From Erysipelotrichaceae bacterium UBA6182 (lineage in GTDB: Bacteria > Bacillota_I > Bacilli_A > Erysipelotrichales > Erysipelotrichaceae), in contig DITO01000004.1 in NCBI GenBank assembly GCA_002422065.1, positions 1 to 6,909 on the forward strand: a stretch of DNA of 6,909 bases, given 5' to 3'. The position numbers and the translations under genes are program-made. Below are positions 1 through 6,360 of the stretch, one piece after another (the first letter of the stretch is position 1; each line of letters opens with the position of its first letter). The notes below the pieces were generated by a model. It did not search any database and was not told where the DNA came from. It saw only the letters and a list, made by a program, of their open reading frames with translations.

Positions 1-151
1 TTAGACCATTGCCTACAAAAGAACGTGTTTGATCTATAGTGACCTCTGGTTTACCCAATTCTTGTAGTGTACAGTTTAATGCTTCATGAATATCTCTTAG
101 TGTATCTAAAAGTGTACCATCACAGTCAAAGTAGATTGCTTTAATCTTCAC
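1..151 (-). CDS. HAD-family phosphatase (phosphoglycolate phosphatase-like), N-terminal 50 residues, runs off left edge
   Basis: The translated N-terminus begins (V/M)KIKAIYFDCDGTLLDTLRD. This contains HAD motif I, DxDGT, with the nucleophile Asp9 and the acid/base Asp11, followed by LLDT as in the phosphoglycolate phosphatase/beta-phosphoglucomutase type of HAD hydrolase. The helical segment after it (IHEALNCTLQELG) fits the start of the alpha-helical cap. Family members are cytoplasmic, Mg-dependent phosphatases of small phosphorylated metabolites; the substrate cannot be read from this fragment. GTG at 149-151 is taken as the start because an in-frame TGA lies five codons upstream with no ATG, GTG or TTG between. 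The start overlaps the end of the carbonic anhydrase-like gene by 11 bp, so translation is probably coupled, with only a weak GAAAG-type ribosome site. Motifs II-IV lie outside the window. Confidence 0.85.
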   Translation of the reverse strand, partial: MKIKAIYFDCDGTLLDTLRDIHEALNCTLQELGKPEVTIDQTRSFVGNGL

Positions 152-653
152 GATAGTGTTCTTTCATTCTTGCATAATGTAGAGCATTCTCATGAATGGT
201 ATCAATGTCCTTTTGATTAAGTTCACGAGTTCTTGTCGCTGGCATTCCAAGTATCATTGATTTCTCAGGAAAGGTTTTATTAGGACTTACAAGTGCATTC
301 GCACCCACAAGACTATATTCTCCAATAGTAGCTCCATCAAGAATAGTCGCTCCCATACCTACGATGACGTCATGTTTAATGTGACATGCATGAACTATAG
401 CACGATGTCCTAAAGTTACGTACTCATCAACAATAGCAGGAAATTCATCACTGACATGAATCATGACATGATCTTGAACATTAGAATATGCTTTAATCTT
501 AATGAAATTATTATCACCACGAATTACAGCATATGGCCAAACACTAACATGTTCACCAATCTCTACATCTCCTACTATGACTGCAGTTTCATGTATAAAA
601 GCAGTCGGATGAATAACTGGGGTCTTCCCTTTAAATGATTTAATATGACTCAT
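141..653 (-). CDS. Gamma-class carbonic anhydrase-like protein (left-handed beta-helix, hexapeptide repeats)
   Basis: This 170-residue protein is the usual length for the YrdA/CamH/PaaY group. Hexapeptide-repeat turns run through most of it (for example HPTAFIHETAVIVGDVEIG near residues 15-33 and VGMGATILDGATIG near 98-111), predicting a left-handed beta-helix that normally forms trimers. The three zinc ligands of gamma-carbonic anhydrases are in place: His66 (QDHVMIH), His83 and His88 (GHRAIVH). The conserved Arg45 and Asp47 (IRGD) and Gln60/Asp61 are also present. The acidic proton-shuttle loop of archaeal Cam is absent, as in the CamH/YrdA branch. Family members may hydrate CO2 or act on CoA-linked substrates, and many have no measured activity, so true carbonic anhydrase function is only inferred. 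The ATG start is supported by GAGGA at 658-662, four bases upstream. It sits 21 nt behind the MBL gene and overlaps the HAD gene. Confidence 0.92.
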   Translation of the reverse strand: MSHIKSFKGKTPVIHPTAFIHETAVIVGDVEIGEHVSVWPYAVIRGDNNFIKIKAYSNVQDHVMIHVSDEFPAIVDEYVTLGHRAIVHACHIKHDVIVGMGATILDGATIGEYSLVGANALVSPNKTFPEKSMILGMPATRTRELNQKDIDTIHENALHYARMKEHYRED

Positions 654-674
654 AATGTCCTCGTTTCTATTTAA

Positions 675-1358
675 TTAATCCAAACTGATTTCAATTTTTT
701 GATTGTAATCTGTAGGAAGAAATAACTGAATATTTGCATCAATTCCAAAGGCTTTTTTAGCAAATGGTTCTAAGGATAGCTGATGCTGATGATGCATGGC
801 ACAAAACACTTTAGGTTTGATGGATTGAATGAATTCAAGTGGACCTAAGTCAAATTCATGACCCATTCTTTGATCACAAGGAAAACACGCAACATCCACT
901 TGATGCCCAATTATATCTTCTAAAATACTCTTAAACTGCAAATGTGCTAATTCAGATTCTTCAACACTTGCTTCTTCTTTCCAATGCCAATAGTTAAAAT
1001 CTCCCGCATGAAAGATTATTCCCTCTTGGGTATTAACTAAATAACATACCCCTATATCGGTAGACTTAAACACTTTAATCGTTAAATCATGAGCAACAAT
1101 ACTATCCTGTTCCTTCACAAAAAAGACATTTGAATATTGTCGTAATGGAACATCCAATGAAGCGATGATTCGCTGATTCAAAGATACAATATTTGCATTA
1201 AAATGATTGCAATGATGATGTGAGATAAATATTGTTTTCTCTTTAGTTGAATTAAGATAATGTGCAGGAATCGTTCCTGAAGCAACATCAAAAAAGAGAA
1301 TGTGTTTTGATGTCTCAAATATAAACCCACTGTGTGCTATGTATTCGCATGTCAACAT
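675..1358 (-). CDS. Metallo-beta-lactamase-fold hydrolase with Asp-to-Asn change in the metal motif
   Basis: This 227-residue cytoplasmic protein has no signal peptide. It shows the MBL-fold landmarks in order: a beta-strand N-terminus (YIAHSGFIFET), the metal motif SHHHCNHF at 46-53 where the family has S-H-x-H-x-D-H-F, a second metal site FHAGDFNYWHW with His117 and Asp120, and a late His region (MHHQH, 188-192). The FAGDxNxWHW arrangement is typical of a small uncharacterised MBL group common in Firmicutes, related in fold to UlaG-type enzymes and not to true beta-lactamases. The Asp of HxHxDH is Asn51 here (codon AAT, one base from GAT), which may weaken the second metal site. The substrate is unknown. 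The ATG start is supported by AAGGA at 1369-1373, ten bases upstream. It is the second gene of the minus-strand operon, 21 nt behind the MFS gene. Confidence 0.88.
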   Translation of the reverse strand: MLTCEYIAHSGFIFETSKHILFFDVASGTIPAHYLNSTKEKTIFISHHHCNHFNANIVSLNQRIIASLDVPLRQYSNVFFVKEQDSIVAHDLTIKVFKSTDIGVCYLVNTQEGIIFHAGDFNYWHWKEEASVEESELAHLQFKSILEDIIGHQVDVACFPCDQRMGHEFDLGPLEFIQSIKPKVFCAMHHQHQLSLEPFAKKAFGIDANIQLFLPTDYNQKIEISLD

Positions 1359-1379
1359 AAATTTCCCATCCTTCTAATA

Positions 1380-2567
1380 TTATACTCTGTTTTTGGTCAC
1401 AGCGAAAATGAAAAAGAATGCAGAAAGCCCTAAAGTGAGCCCTGCAAAGCCAAATGATGAGGCAATATTGAGTTGATAGATGCTACCTGCTAGAAAACTA
1501 CCGAAAACCATCCCCAATGAGCGAATTGCATTATATAATCCCATTACCGTAGCATTTGAAGCATACATACTCATATGACCAGAGTATACTTGCACAAGAA
1601 TTAAGTAAAGTGAGTTTAGAATAAAGAATATGATTGATAGACTCATGAAAATCGTAAGCTCACGAGTCACAAATAAGATAAGTGAAATTGCGGAAGCGCT
1701 TAGTAGTACAACGGTAAGTGGAAACTTAAACCAACGTTTTTGAATAATGAGTCTTCCTAATGTTATGTTGACTAAAAGAGACATTAATCCAAAAGCAGCT
1801 TTAATAATGCCATTCATAGAGGCAGGAAATGATAATTGATCCTTGAGATAGAAGTTGAAGATTTGATCAAAAGCAATCGTTCCTATCATTGAAAGAAACA
1901 CGACAGCACTAAATAGTAGAAACTCAATCGGTTTTATTTGGATGACGAGTTTAAAGAATCTTAGTGGATTAAATGAAGATGATTTATCTTCTATTTGTGA
2001 TACATCAATGCCTTTAAAGAACAAGTGAAAGATTAATCCTGTTGATGCCAGCATGACGATTTGAATAACAAACATAAGGTATATATTAACATCTGCCAAA
2101 AATCCACCAAGCAAATATCCAAGTGCACCCCCTACTGTAAATAAAGTTGCATGAATAGACAAGTTTACAGCACGATCACTACTCATTGAGTGGTCAAGGA
2201 TAAGGACTAATTGTGTCATCATGACACCCCCAACGAATACACCTGCAATGAATCTTGCAAAGACAATAAGCCATAGTTGAGTCGCAAATAAGAATAATAA
2301 TTGACCAAAGGCGTAACCATAACATCCTAGTGAAAAGACATGAACTCGACCAATCCGATCATTAAGGTAAGCCCAAAGTGGTGAAAAAAGAAAACTTCCT
2401 AGTGCCATGGCTGCAAATGCATAACCAAATGTCGATGAAGGAAGTTGTCGCTCAACAATAATGGTCGGTGTAGCTGGATGTGCAAGATTTGCTGCAATAA
2501 GCTCTAAAAAAAAGAGCACAAAGAGAAAATAAAGTGACGATGTTTTTTTTATTCTTTGTGAATTCAT
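1380..2567 (-). CDS. Major facilitator superfamily transporter (drug/metabolite efflux-like)
   Basis: This 395-residue, very hydrophobic protein is the usual size of a 12-helix MFS carrier in the cytoplasmic membrane. TM1 spans about residues 12-30. Between TM2 and TM3 is motif A (SPLWAYLNDRIGR, 62-74) with the conserved Asp70 and Arg74. A Gly-rich stretch in TM5 (GGALGYLLGG, 146-155) resembles the antiporter motif C of the DHA1 drug:H+ group. A polar central loop (about 183-212) separates the two six-helix halves. The substrate cannot be predicted. ATG at 2565-2567 is preferred; an in-frame ATG at 2589-2591 directly follows a stop and has no ribosome site. The preferred start also lacks a Shine-Dalgarno sequence, and a perfect extended -10 element lies just upstream, suggesting a leaderless message. 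It is transcribed divergently from aspA and heads the MBL/carbonic anhydrase/HAD cluster. Confidence 0.88.
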   Translation of the reverse strand: MNSQRIKKTSSLYFLFVLFFLELIAANLAHPATPTIIVERQLPSSTFGYAFAAMALGSFLFSPLWAYLNDRIGRVHVFSLGCYGYAFGQLLFLFATQLWLIVFARFIAGVFVGGVMMTQLVLILDHSMSSDRAVNLSIHATLFTVGGALGYLLGGFLADVNIYLMFVIQIVMLASTGLIFHLFFKGIDVSQIEDKSSSFNPLRFFKLVIQIKPIEFLLFSAVVFLSMIGTIAFDQIFNFYLKDQLSFPASMNGIIKAAFGLMSLLVNITLGRLIIQKRWFKFPLTVVLLSASAISLILFVTRELTIFMSLSIIFFILNSLYLILVQVYSGHMSMYASNATVMGLYNAIRSLGMVFGSFLAGSIYQLNIASSFGFAGLTLGLSAFFFIFAVTKNRV

Positions 2568-2573
2568 ACGATG

Positions 2574-2582
2574 ATTATACCA
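2574..2582 (-). promoter_or_regulatory. Extended -10 promoter for the MFS-led operon
   Basis: The minus strand reads TGGTATAAT, a perfect TGnTATAAT extended -10 element. No good -35 hexamer is seen 15-18 bp upstream, which is tolerated with an extended -10. Standard spacing puts +1 at about 2567, the A of the MFS start codon. Confidence 0.6.
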
Positions 2583-2591
2583 TACATCCAT

Positions 2592-2619
2592 TTAAGAATA
2601 AGTTAGAAAGTGTTACAAT
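2592..2619 (+). promoter_or_regulatory. Promoter for the aspA-fumarase operon
   Basis: An extended -10 (TGTTACAAT, 2611-2619; hexamer TACAAT at 2614-2619) is preceded at 16-bp spacing by TTAAGA (2592-2597), a 4/6 match to TTGACA. The predicted +1 is an A near 2626, giving a leader of about 16 nt that still includes the aspA ribosome site. It lies back to back with the MFS promoter, so one regulator bound between them could control both. Confidence 0.55.
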
Positions 2620-2629
2620 ACCTTTACCT

Positions 2630-2633
2630 GAGG
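2630..2633 (+). promoter_or_regulatory. Ribosome binding site fixing the aspA start
   Basis: GAGG with an 8-nt spacer to ATG 2642 selects this start over the upstream in-frame ATG at 2534, which lies inside the divergent MFS gene. The site sits inside a small perfect inverted repeat, TACCT-G-AGGTA (2625-2635). Confidence 0.7.
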
Positions 2634-2641
2634 TAGCACAT

Positions 2642-4081
2642 ATGACGCGATTAGAAAAAGATTCTCTTGGATTAGTTGAAGTTCCACTTAATGCTTATTA
2701 TGGAGCTCAAACAGTTCGTTCTCTTACCAATTTTCCTATTACATTAAAACCTATCCATCCAATGATGGTTAGAGCATTAGGCATGATAAAACTTGCAGCA
2801 ACCATCTCAAATCATAAAGTTGGTTATATTGATAAAAAGAGACTCCATTACATTCAAATTGCAGCACAAGAGGTCATTGATGGTTTACTTAATGATCATT
2901 TTGTCACTGATGCCATTCAAGGTGGTGCTGGAACTTCAGCCCATATGAATGTGAATGAGGTGATTGCCAATCGAGCGAATGAACTGGCAAACTTCCCTCT
3001 TGGAACCTATAAATTTATACATCCTAATGATCACTTGAATTTTGGGCAATCTACCAATGATGTTTATCCTAGTGCTGGAAGAATAGCTTCAATTTTCTTA
3101 GTTGAAGATTTACTTGAATCACTTCGATTATTACAAGTTTCACTACTTAAGAAAAGTGAAGAATTTGAAGATGTACTAAAAATGGGTCGTACTCATTTAC
3201 AAGATGCTATTCCGATTCAACTTGGTCAAGAATTTAAGGCTTTCGCAACATCCATAGGTCGCGATATAAAACGGATTAAGATTGCCTTTAATGATTTAAA
3301 ATCAGTCAATATGGGAGCAACTGCTGTCGGTACTGGTCTTAATGCTGATGAAAACTATAAACGTATTGTCGTTAAAGAACTTTCTAAAGTGTGTGGTATA
3401 ACCCTCACGAGCGCAAGAGATCTTGTTGATAGTACTCGTAATGTGGATGTGTTTGTCTGGGCTTCCTCTTCTTTAAAAACATGTGCAGTGAACCTTTCTA
3501 AAATGAGCAATGATATTCGTTTAATGGCATCTGGCCCATTAGCAGGATTTAATGAAATTAATCTTCCTGAAAAACAACCTGGTTCTTCAATTATGCCAGG
3601 AAAAATAAATCCTGTTATTGCAGAAGTAGTAAATCAAGTTTGTTTTAATGTCTTTGGTAATGATGTTACCATTCTAAAAGCAGCAGAAGCAGGACAGCTT
3701 GAACTTAATGTCTTTGAACCTGTTATGTTCTATAAACTCTTTGAATCGATTGAAACCATGACCCATGCTTGCGATACTTTCAGAGTGAATCTTATTGATG
3801 GTATTACCGCAAATAAAGCGCGTTGTGAAGACATGGTTGAATCTTCAATTGGAAATATCACAGCTGTTGCACCTCACATTGGATATGCGAACGCTTCCTT
3901 GTTAGCTCAAAAAGCACTTATTGAGCGTCGTAAGCTTCGTGATGTTATCTTAGAAAGTGGATTACTCAGTGAGCGTGATTTAAACATCATTCTTAAACCT
4001 AAATCATTGACTCGTCCAGGAATCTCTGGTAAGCAACTCTTAAAAACAAAACTCAAGGATCAAGATCATGAGAACGATTAA
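2642..4081 (+). CDS. aspA: Aspartate ammonia-lyase (aspartase)
   Basis: Catalyses reversible L-aspartate to fumarate plus NH3 in the cytoplasm, as a homotetramer in the family. The 479 residues match the usual aspartase length (478 in E. coli). Superfamily landmarks in order are GAGTS (95-99), STND (137-140), GRTHLQDA (182-189), GATAVGTGLN (225-234) and the signature GSSIMPGKINP (314-324), with catalytic Ser315, Lys321 and Asn323 on the flexible loop. Aspartase, rather than class II fumarase, is favoured by NEINLPE before the signature, EVVNQVCF after it, KAAEAGQLELNV and GITANK. Class II fumarases read GEISLPE and GNFELNV at the corresponding places. One oddity is His101 where E. coli aspartase has Asn (SVNMN versus SAHMN). 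The start at 2642 follows GAGG, and earlier in-frame codons would extend into the divergent gene. The last 14 bp overlap the fumarase alpha gene. Confidence 0.93.
   Translation: MTRLEKDSLGLVEVPLNAYYGAQTVRSLTNFPITLKPIHPMMVRALGMIKLAATISNHKVGYIDKKRLHYIQIAAQEVIDGLLNDHFVTDAIQGGAGTSAHMNVNEVIANRANELANFPLGTYKFIHPNDHLNFGQSTNDVYPSAGRIASIFLVEDLLESLRLLQVSLLKKSEEFEDVLKMGRTHLQDAIPIQLGQEFKAFATSIGRDIKRIKIAFNDLKSVNMGATAVGTGLNADENYKRIVVKELSKVCGITLTSARDLVDSTRNVDVFVWASSSLKTCAVNLSKMSNDIRLMASGPLAGFNEINLPEKQPGSSIMPGKINPVIAEVVNQVCFNVFGNDVTILKAAEAGQLELNVFEPVMFYKLFESIETMTHACDTFRVNLIDGITANKARCEDMVESSIGNITAVAPHIGYANASLLAQKALIERRKLRDVILESGLLSERDLNIILKPKSLTRPGISGKQLLKTKLKDQDHEND
4055..4059 (+). promoter_or_regulatory. Ribosome binding site for fumarase alpha, inside the aspA coding region
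   Basis: AAGGA with an 8-nt spacer to ATG 4068 lies within the last codons of aspA. It fixes the start of the alpha subunit and shows that it can be initiated independently despite the 14-bp overlap. Confidence 0.6.
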
Positions 4082-4910
4082 CACAAAAGAAATTAAACAA
4101 GCGGTTTTTGAAGCTTGTCAAAGCATTCAATTTCGCTATTCAAAACCCATGGAAGAGGCCATTATTGGATACATGGATCAAGAAATGGGGGTGGGTAAAG
4201 CTATTTTAAAAGTTCTTTTAGATAATTCAGAACTTGCCTCATCTCAACACATCCCTATGTGTCAAGATACTGGTATGGTCGTTATCTTCTTAAAGTTAGG
4301 TCAACAACTTCATCTTGAAGGAGACTATGTCATTGATATGATTAATGAGGGAGTTAAGGAAGCCTATGATGTTGCTTACTTACGAAAGTCCATTGTGAAA
4401 GACCCATTACTAGAGCGAGTGAATACAAATGATAATACTCCCGCTGTAGTCCATATTGAAATAACCGATGATGATCGATGTGAGATTCTTCTTAGTGCTA
4501 AAGGATTTGGAAGTGAGAATATGTCTAAACTTGCTATGTTAACCCCTGCACATGGATTAAAAGGGGTTGAAGAATTTGTTTTAAATACTGTCTTTACTGC
4601 TGGTCCTAATGCATGTCCTCCAATGGTTGTTGGAGTTGGTATTGGTGGCACTATGGATCAAGCTGCAAAGCTTGCTAAAGAAGCTTTGTTTAATGAAATC
4701 GGAGACCGTAATCCAGATGAGCGTTATGCAAATCTTGAAAAAGAATGGTTAACTAAGATTAATGCTTCTGGTATTGGTCCTCAAGGTTTAGGAGGTAAAA
4801 CGACGGCAATAGATTTATTCATAAAAACAGCCCCTACGCATATTGCTGGGCTTCCTGTTGCGGTGAATATTAACTGTCATATGACACGCCATGTCCATAT
4901 CAAACTATGA
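4068..4910 (+). CDS. Class I fumarate hydratase, alpha subunit (iron-sulfur)
   Basis: This 280-residue protein has the usual size of the alpha chain of two-subunit class I fumarases, which hydrate fumarate to L-malate using an oxygen-sensitive [4Fe-4S] cluster. The three expected cluster cysteines are visible: Cys65 (PMCQDTG), Cys183 (AGPNACPPM) and Cys270 (NINCHMTRH). Other family blocks are NDNTPAVVH (121-129), LSAKGFGSEN (142-151), VGVGIGGT (188-195) and GPQGLGGKTTA (237-247). The related L-tartrate dehydratase alpha (TtdA) shares this architecture and cannot be fully excluded by eye, but the aspartase partner upstream supplies fumarate and supports a fumarase. AAGGA at 4055-4059 fixes the start inside the end of aspA. 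The stop codon overlaps the beta-subunit start (ATGA), consistent with 1:1 production of the two chains. Confidence 0.93.
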   Translation: MRTINTKEIKQAVFEACQSIQFRYSKPMEEAIIGYMDQEMGVGKAILKVLLDNSELASSQHIPMCQDTGMVVIFLKLGQQLHLEGDYVIDMINEGVKEAYDVAYLRKSIVKDPLLERVNTNDNTPAVVHIEITDDDRCEILLSAKGFGSENMSKLAMLTPAHGLKGVEEFVLNTVFTAGPNACPPMVVGVGIGGTMDQAAKLAKEALFNEIGDRNPDERYANLEKEWLTKINASGIGPQGLGGKTTAIDLFIKTAPTHIAGLPVAVNINCHMTRHVHIKL

Positions 4911-5440
4911 AAACAATTCAAACACCTCTAAATAATGATGAGCTACAATCACTTCATGCGAAGGATTTTATCTTGTTCACTGGCGTTTTATATACAGCTC
5001 GTGATGCAGCTCATCTAAGACTAATTAAGGATATTGAAGATAATACTCCCCCATTTGAACTCGAAGGTGCAGTAATCTATTATGTAGGACCATCTCCTAC
5101 ACCTCCTGGTCAAAAATTTGGTTCAGCAGGACCAACAACATCCTCACGTATGGATGTATTTACGCCTACCTTACTTGATCATGGAGTAAAAGCTATCATT
5201 GGTAAAGGCTATCGCTCAAAAGAAGTCCTAGAAGCATTTAAATCTCACCAGGCTGTATACTTACTTGCAATTGGTGGATCAGGAGCATATCTTGGACAAT
5301 GTGTTGAGTCTTCTGAAGTCATTGCTTATGAAGACTTAGGCCCAGAATCAATTAAGAGATTAGTGGTCAAAGACTTACCTCTTATTGTAGGCTATGATGT
5401 TTATGGTGAAGATGCTTATGTGTATGCTAAAACACTTTGA
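4907..5440 (+). CDS. Class I fumarate hydratase, beta subunit
   Basis: This 177-residue protein equals the C-terminal domain of single-chain class I fumarases and forms the active enzyme with the alpha subunit. Recognisable blocks are FILFTGVLYTARDAAH (21-36), YYVGPSPTPPG (58-68), GPTTSSRMD (75-83), IIGKG (97-101) and a GGSGAYLG turn (123-130). GPTTSSRMD and the Lys-Gly segment are hallmarks of this subunit. No clear Shine-Dalgarno precedes ATG 4907, and the 4-bp ATGA overlap with the alpha gene implies translational coupling. It is the last gene of the operon, and its TGA stop lies inside the stem of the terminator. The chain is complete and slightly shorter than some homologues. Tartrate dehydratase beta (TtdB) is the main alternative. 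Confidence 0.92.
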   Translation: MKTIQTPLNNDELQSLHAKDFILFTGVLYTARDAAHLRLIKDIEDNTPPFELEGAVIYYVGPSPTPPGQKFGSAGPTTSSRMDVFTPTLLDHGVKAIIGKGYRSKEVLEAFKSHQAVYLLAIGGSGAYLGQCVESSEVIAYEDLGPESIKRLVVKDLPLIVGYDVYGEDAYVYAKTL

Positions 5441-5464
5441 GAATAATACTCAAAGTGTTTTTTT
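5429..5464 (+). terminator. Rho-independent terminator of the aspA-fumarase operon
   Basis: A perfect 13-bp stem (5429-5441 with 5449-5461; core ACACTTTGAG/CTCAAAGTGT) has a 7-nt AATAATA loop and a T run at 5458-5464. The fumarase beta stop codon (5438-5440) is within the left arm. On the minus strand the same hairpin begins just beyond the reductase stop and ends in only four T's, so it may also stop the convergent gene, less efficiently. Confidence 0.93.
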
Positions 5465-5465
5465 A

Positions 5466-6356
5466 TTATCTTAGTCTACGACTTGGATGAGCTGTATATA
5501 TTCGATACCAATCTTCATGCTCTAAGGTTATATTTATACTTTCAAGCAATGATTCAAAGCGATGGTTTTGAGTTGTCCCAATAATTGGTATCGCTTGGAT
5601 AGGATGATGGAGGATAAAGCTTAAAGCAATAGTTGCACTCGTTGTATTATATTTAACTGCGAGATTTTCTAAGGTATTCTTTAATGCTTGATACTTAGGA
5701 TCTTGTGAGTTGAACACTCGTCCTTGAGCAAGCGGTGACCAAATGAGTGGATGAACATGTTGTTTTTGAAGATAATCAAAGTTACCGTTATCAATGTGTT
5801 CAAAGCAATTAATACTAAACTCAATTTGATTTGTGATTAAAGGTTGCTTAGTGAAATGCTGTAAAGCATCAAATTTGTGAGGATCAAAATTACTAACACC
5901 ATAGGATTTGATATATCCTCGTTTCATACATTCATCTAGTGCATATGCTACTTCTTCATGTCCAATGAGAGGGTCTTCTCTGTGAATTAAGAAAACATCA
6001 AGTGAATCAAGCCCTAGTTTCTCAAGACTTTGTTCACAAGCTGCAATTATACTGTTTGCACGTGTATCATAGTGTGCAATACTAAATTGATCTTTTGGTA
6101 GGATTATCCCTGTCTTACTTATCCATTGAGTTTTCCCTTTGAGTGAAGGATTAAGGCGCAGCGCTTCCCCCATCAAGACTTCATTATCTCCTGAGCCATA
6201 GATTTGAGCCGTGTCAAAAGTAGACACTCCATGATCAAGGCGATGGACAATCATTTCCATTACATCTTTTGGAGTAAAAGACTGTCGGTTAAAATTCATT
6301 GTTCCTTGAATAATGTTTGATACTTCAATATTCTGATTAAGTTTAATTTTTTTCAT
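5466..6356 (-). CDS. Aldo/keto reductase, YdhF-type
   Basis: This 296-residue NADPH-dependent (by family) carbonyl oxidoreductase has a TIM-barrel fold and no signal peptide. The catalytic tetrad is intact: Asp48 (FDTAQIYG), Tyr53, Lys81 (ISKTGI) and His125 (FLIHREDP). Other family blocks are GEALRL (63-68), YGVSNF (152-157), TNQIEFS (175-181), SPLAQGRVF (207-215) and the cofactor-loop region PIIGTT (257-262). The pattern, especially LIHREDPL and SPLAQGRVFN, is closest to E. coli YdhF; the physiological substrate is unknown. ATG at 6354-6356 is chosen because GAGGA lies five bases upstream. An upstream in-frame ATG at 6401 would add 15 residues encoded by the terminator of the previous gene. 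It converges on the fumarase operon with a 25-nt gap. It lies 24 nt after the PTS terminator, leaving little room for a separate promoter. Confidence 0.92.
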   Translation of the reverse strand: MKKIKLNQNIEVSNIIQGTMNFNRQSFTPKDVMEMIVHRLDHGVSTFDTAQIYGSGDNEVLMGEALRLNPSLKGKTQWISKTGIILPKDQFSIAHYDTRANSIIAACEQSLEKLGLDSLDVFLIHREDPLIGHEEVAYALDECMKRGYIKSYGVSNFDPHKFDALQHFTKQPLITNQIEFSINCFEHIDNGNFDYLQKQHVHPLIWSPLAQGRVFNSQDPKYQALKNTLENLAVKYNTTSATIALSFILHHPIQAIPIIGTTQNHRFESLLESINITLEHEDWYRIYTAHPSRRLR

Positions 6357-6360
6357 AGTG

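Noticed and set aside
456..638. 60-residue open frame on the plus strand inside the carbonic anhydrase-like gene
   Set aside because: It is antisense to a conserved gene with intact zinc ligands, and its sequence shows no domain.
2573..2622. Similar octamers ATTATACC (2573-2580 region) and ACAATACC (2615-2622 region) as an operator repeat
   Set aside because: The similarity is explained by the two -10 elements themselves and is too short to argue for a regulator site.
2534..2641. 36-residue N-terminal extension of AspA starting at ATG 2534
   Set aside because: It would start inside the divergent MFS gene and run through its start, has no ribosome site, and lies upstream of the likely aspA promoter. 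The protein from 2642 already has normal aspartase length.
2642..4081. Class II fumarase (FumC) instead of aspartase
   Set aside because: The GSSxMPxKxNP signature is shared, but NEINLPE, EVVNQVCF, AEAGQLELNV and GITANK are aspartase-type. A class II fumarase would also duplicate the fumarase encoded next to it.
4376..4651. 91-residue open frame on the minus strand inside the fumarase alpha gene
   Set aside because: It lies wholly antisense to a clearly conserved gene, has no ribosome site or recognisable motif, and its composition is that of a shadow frame.
4068..5440. L-tartrate dehydratase TtdA/TtdB instead of fumarase
   Set aside because: It has the same architecture and cannot be excluded by motif alone, but the overlap with an aspartase gene that makes fumarate favours fumarate hydratase. 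Kept as an alternative only.
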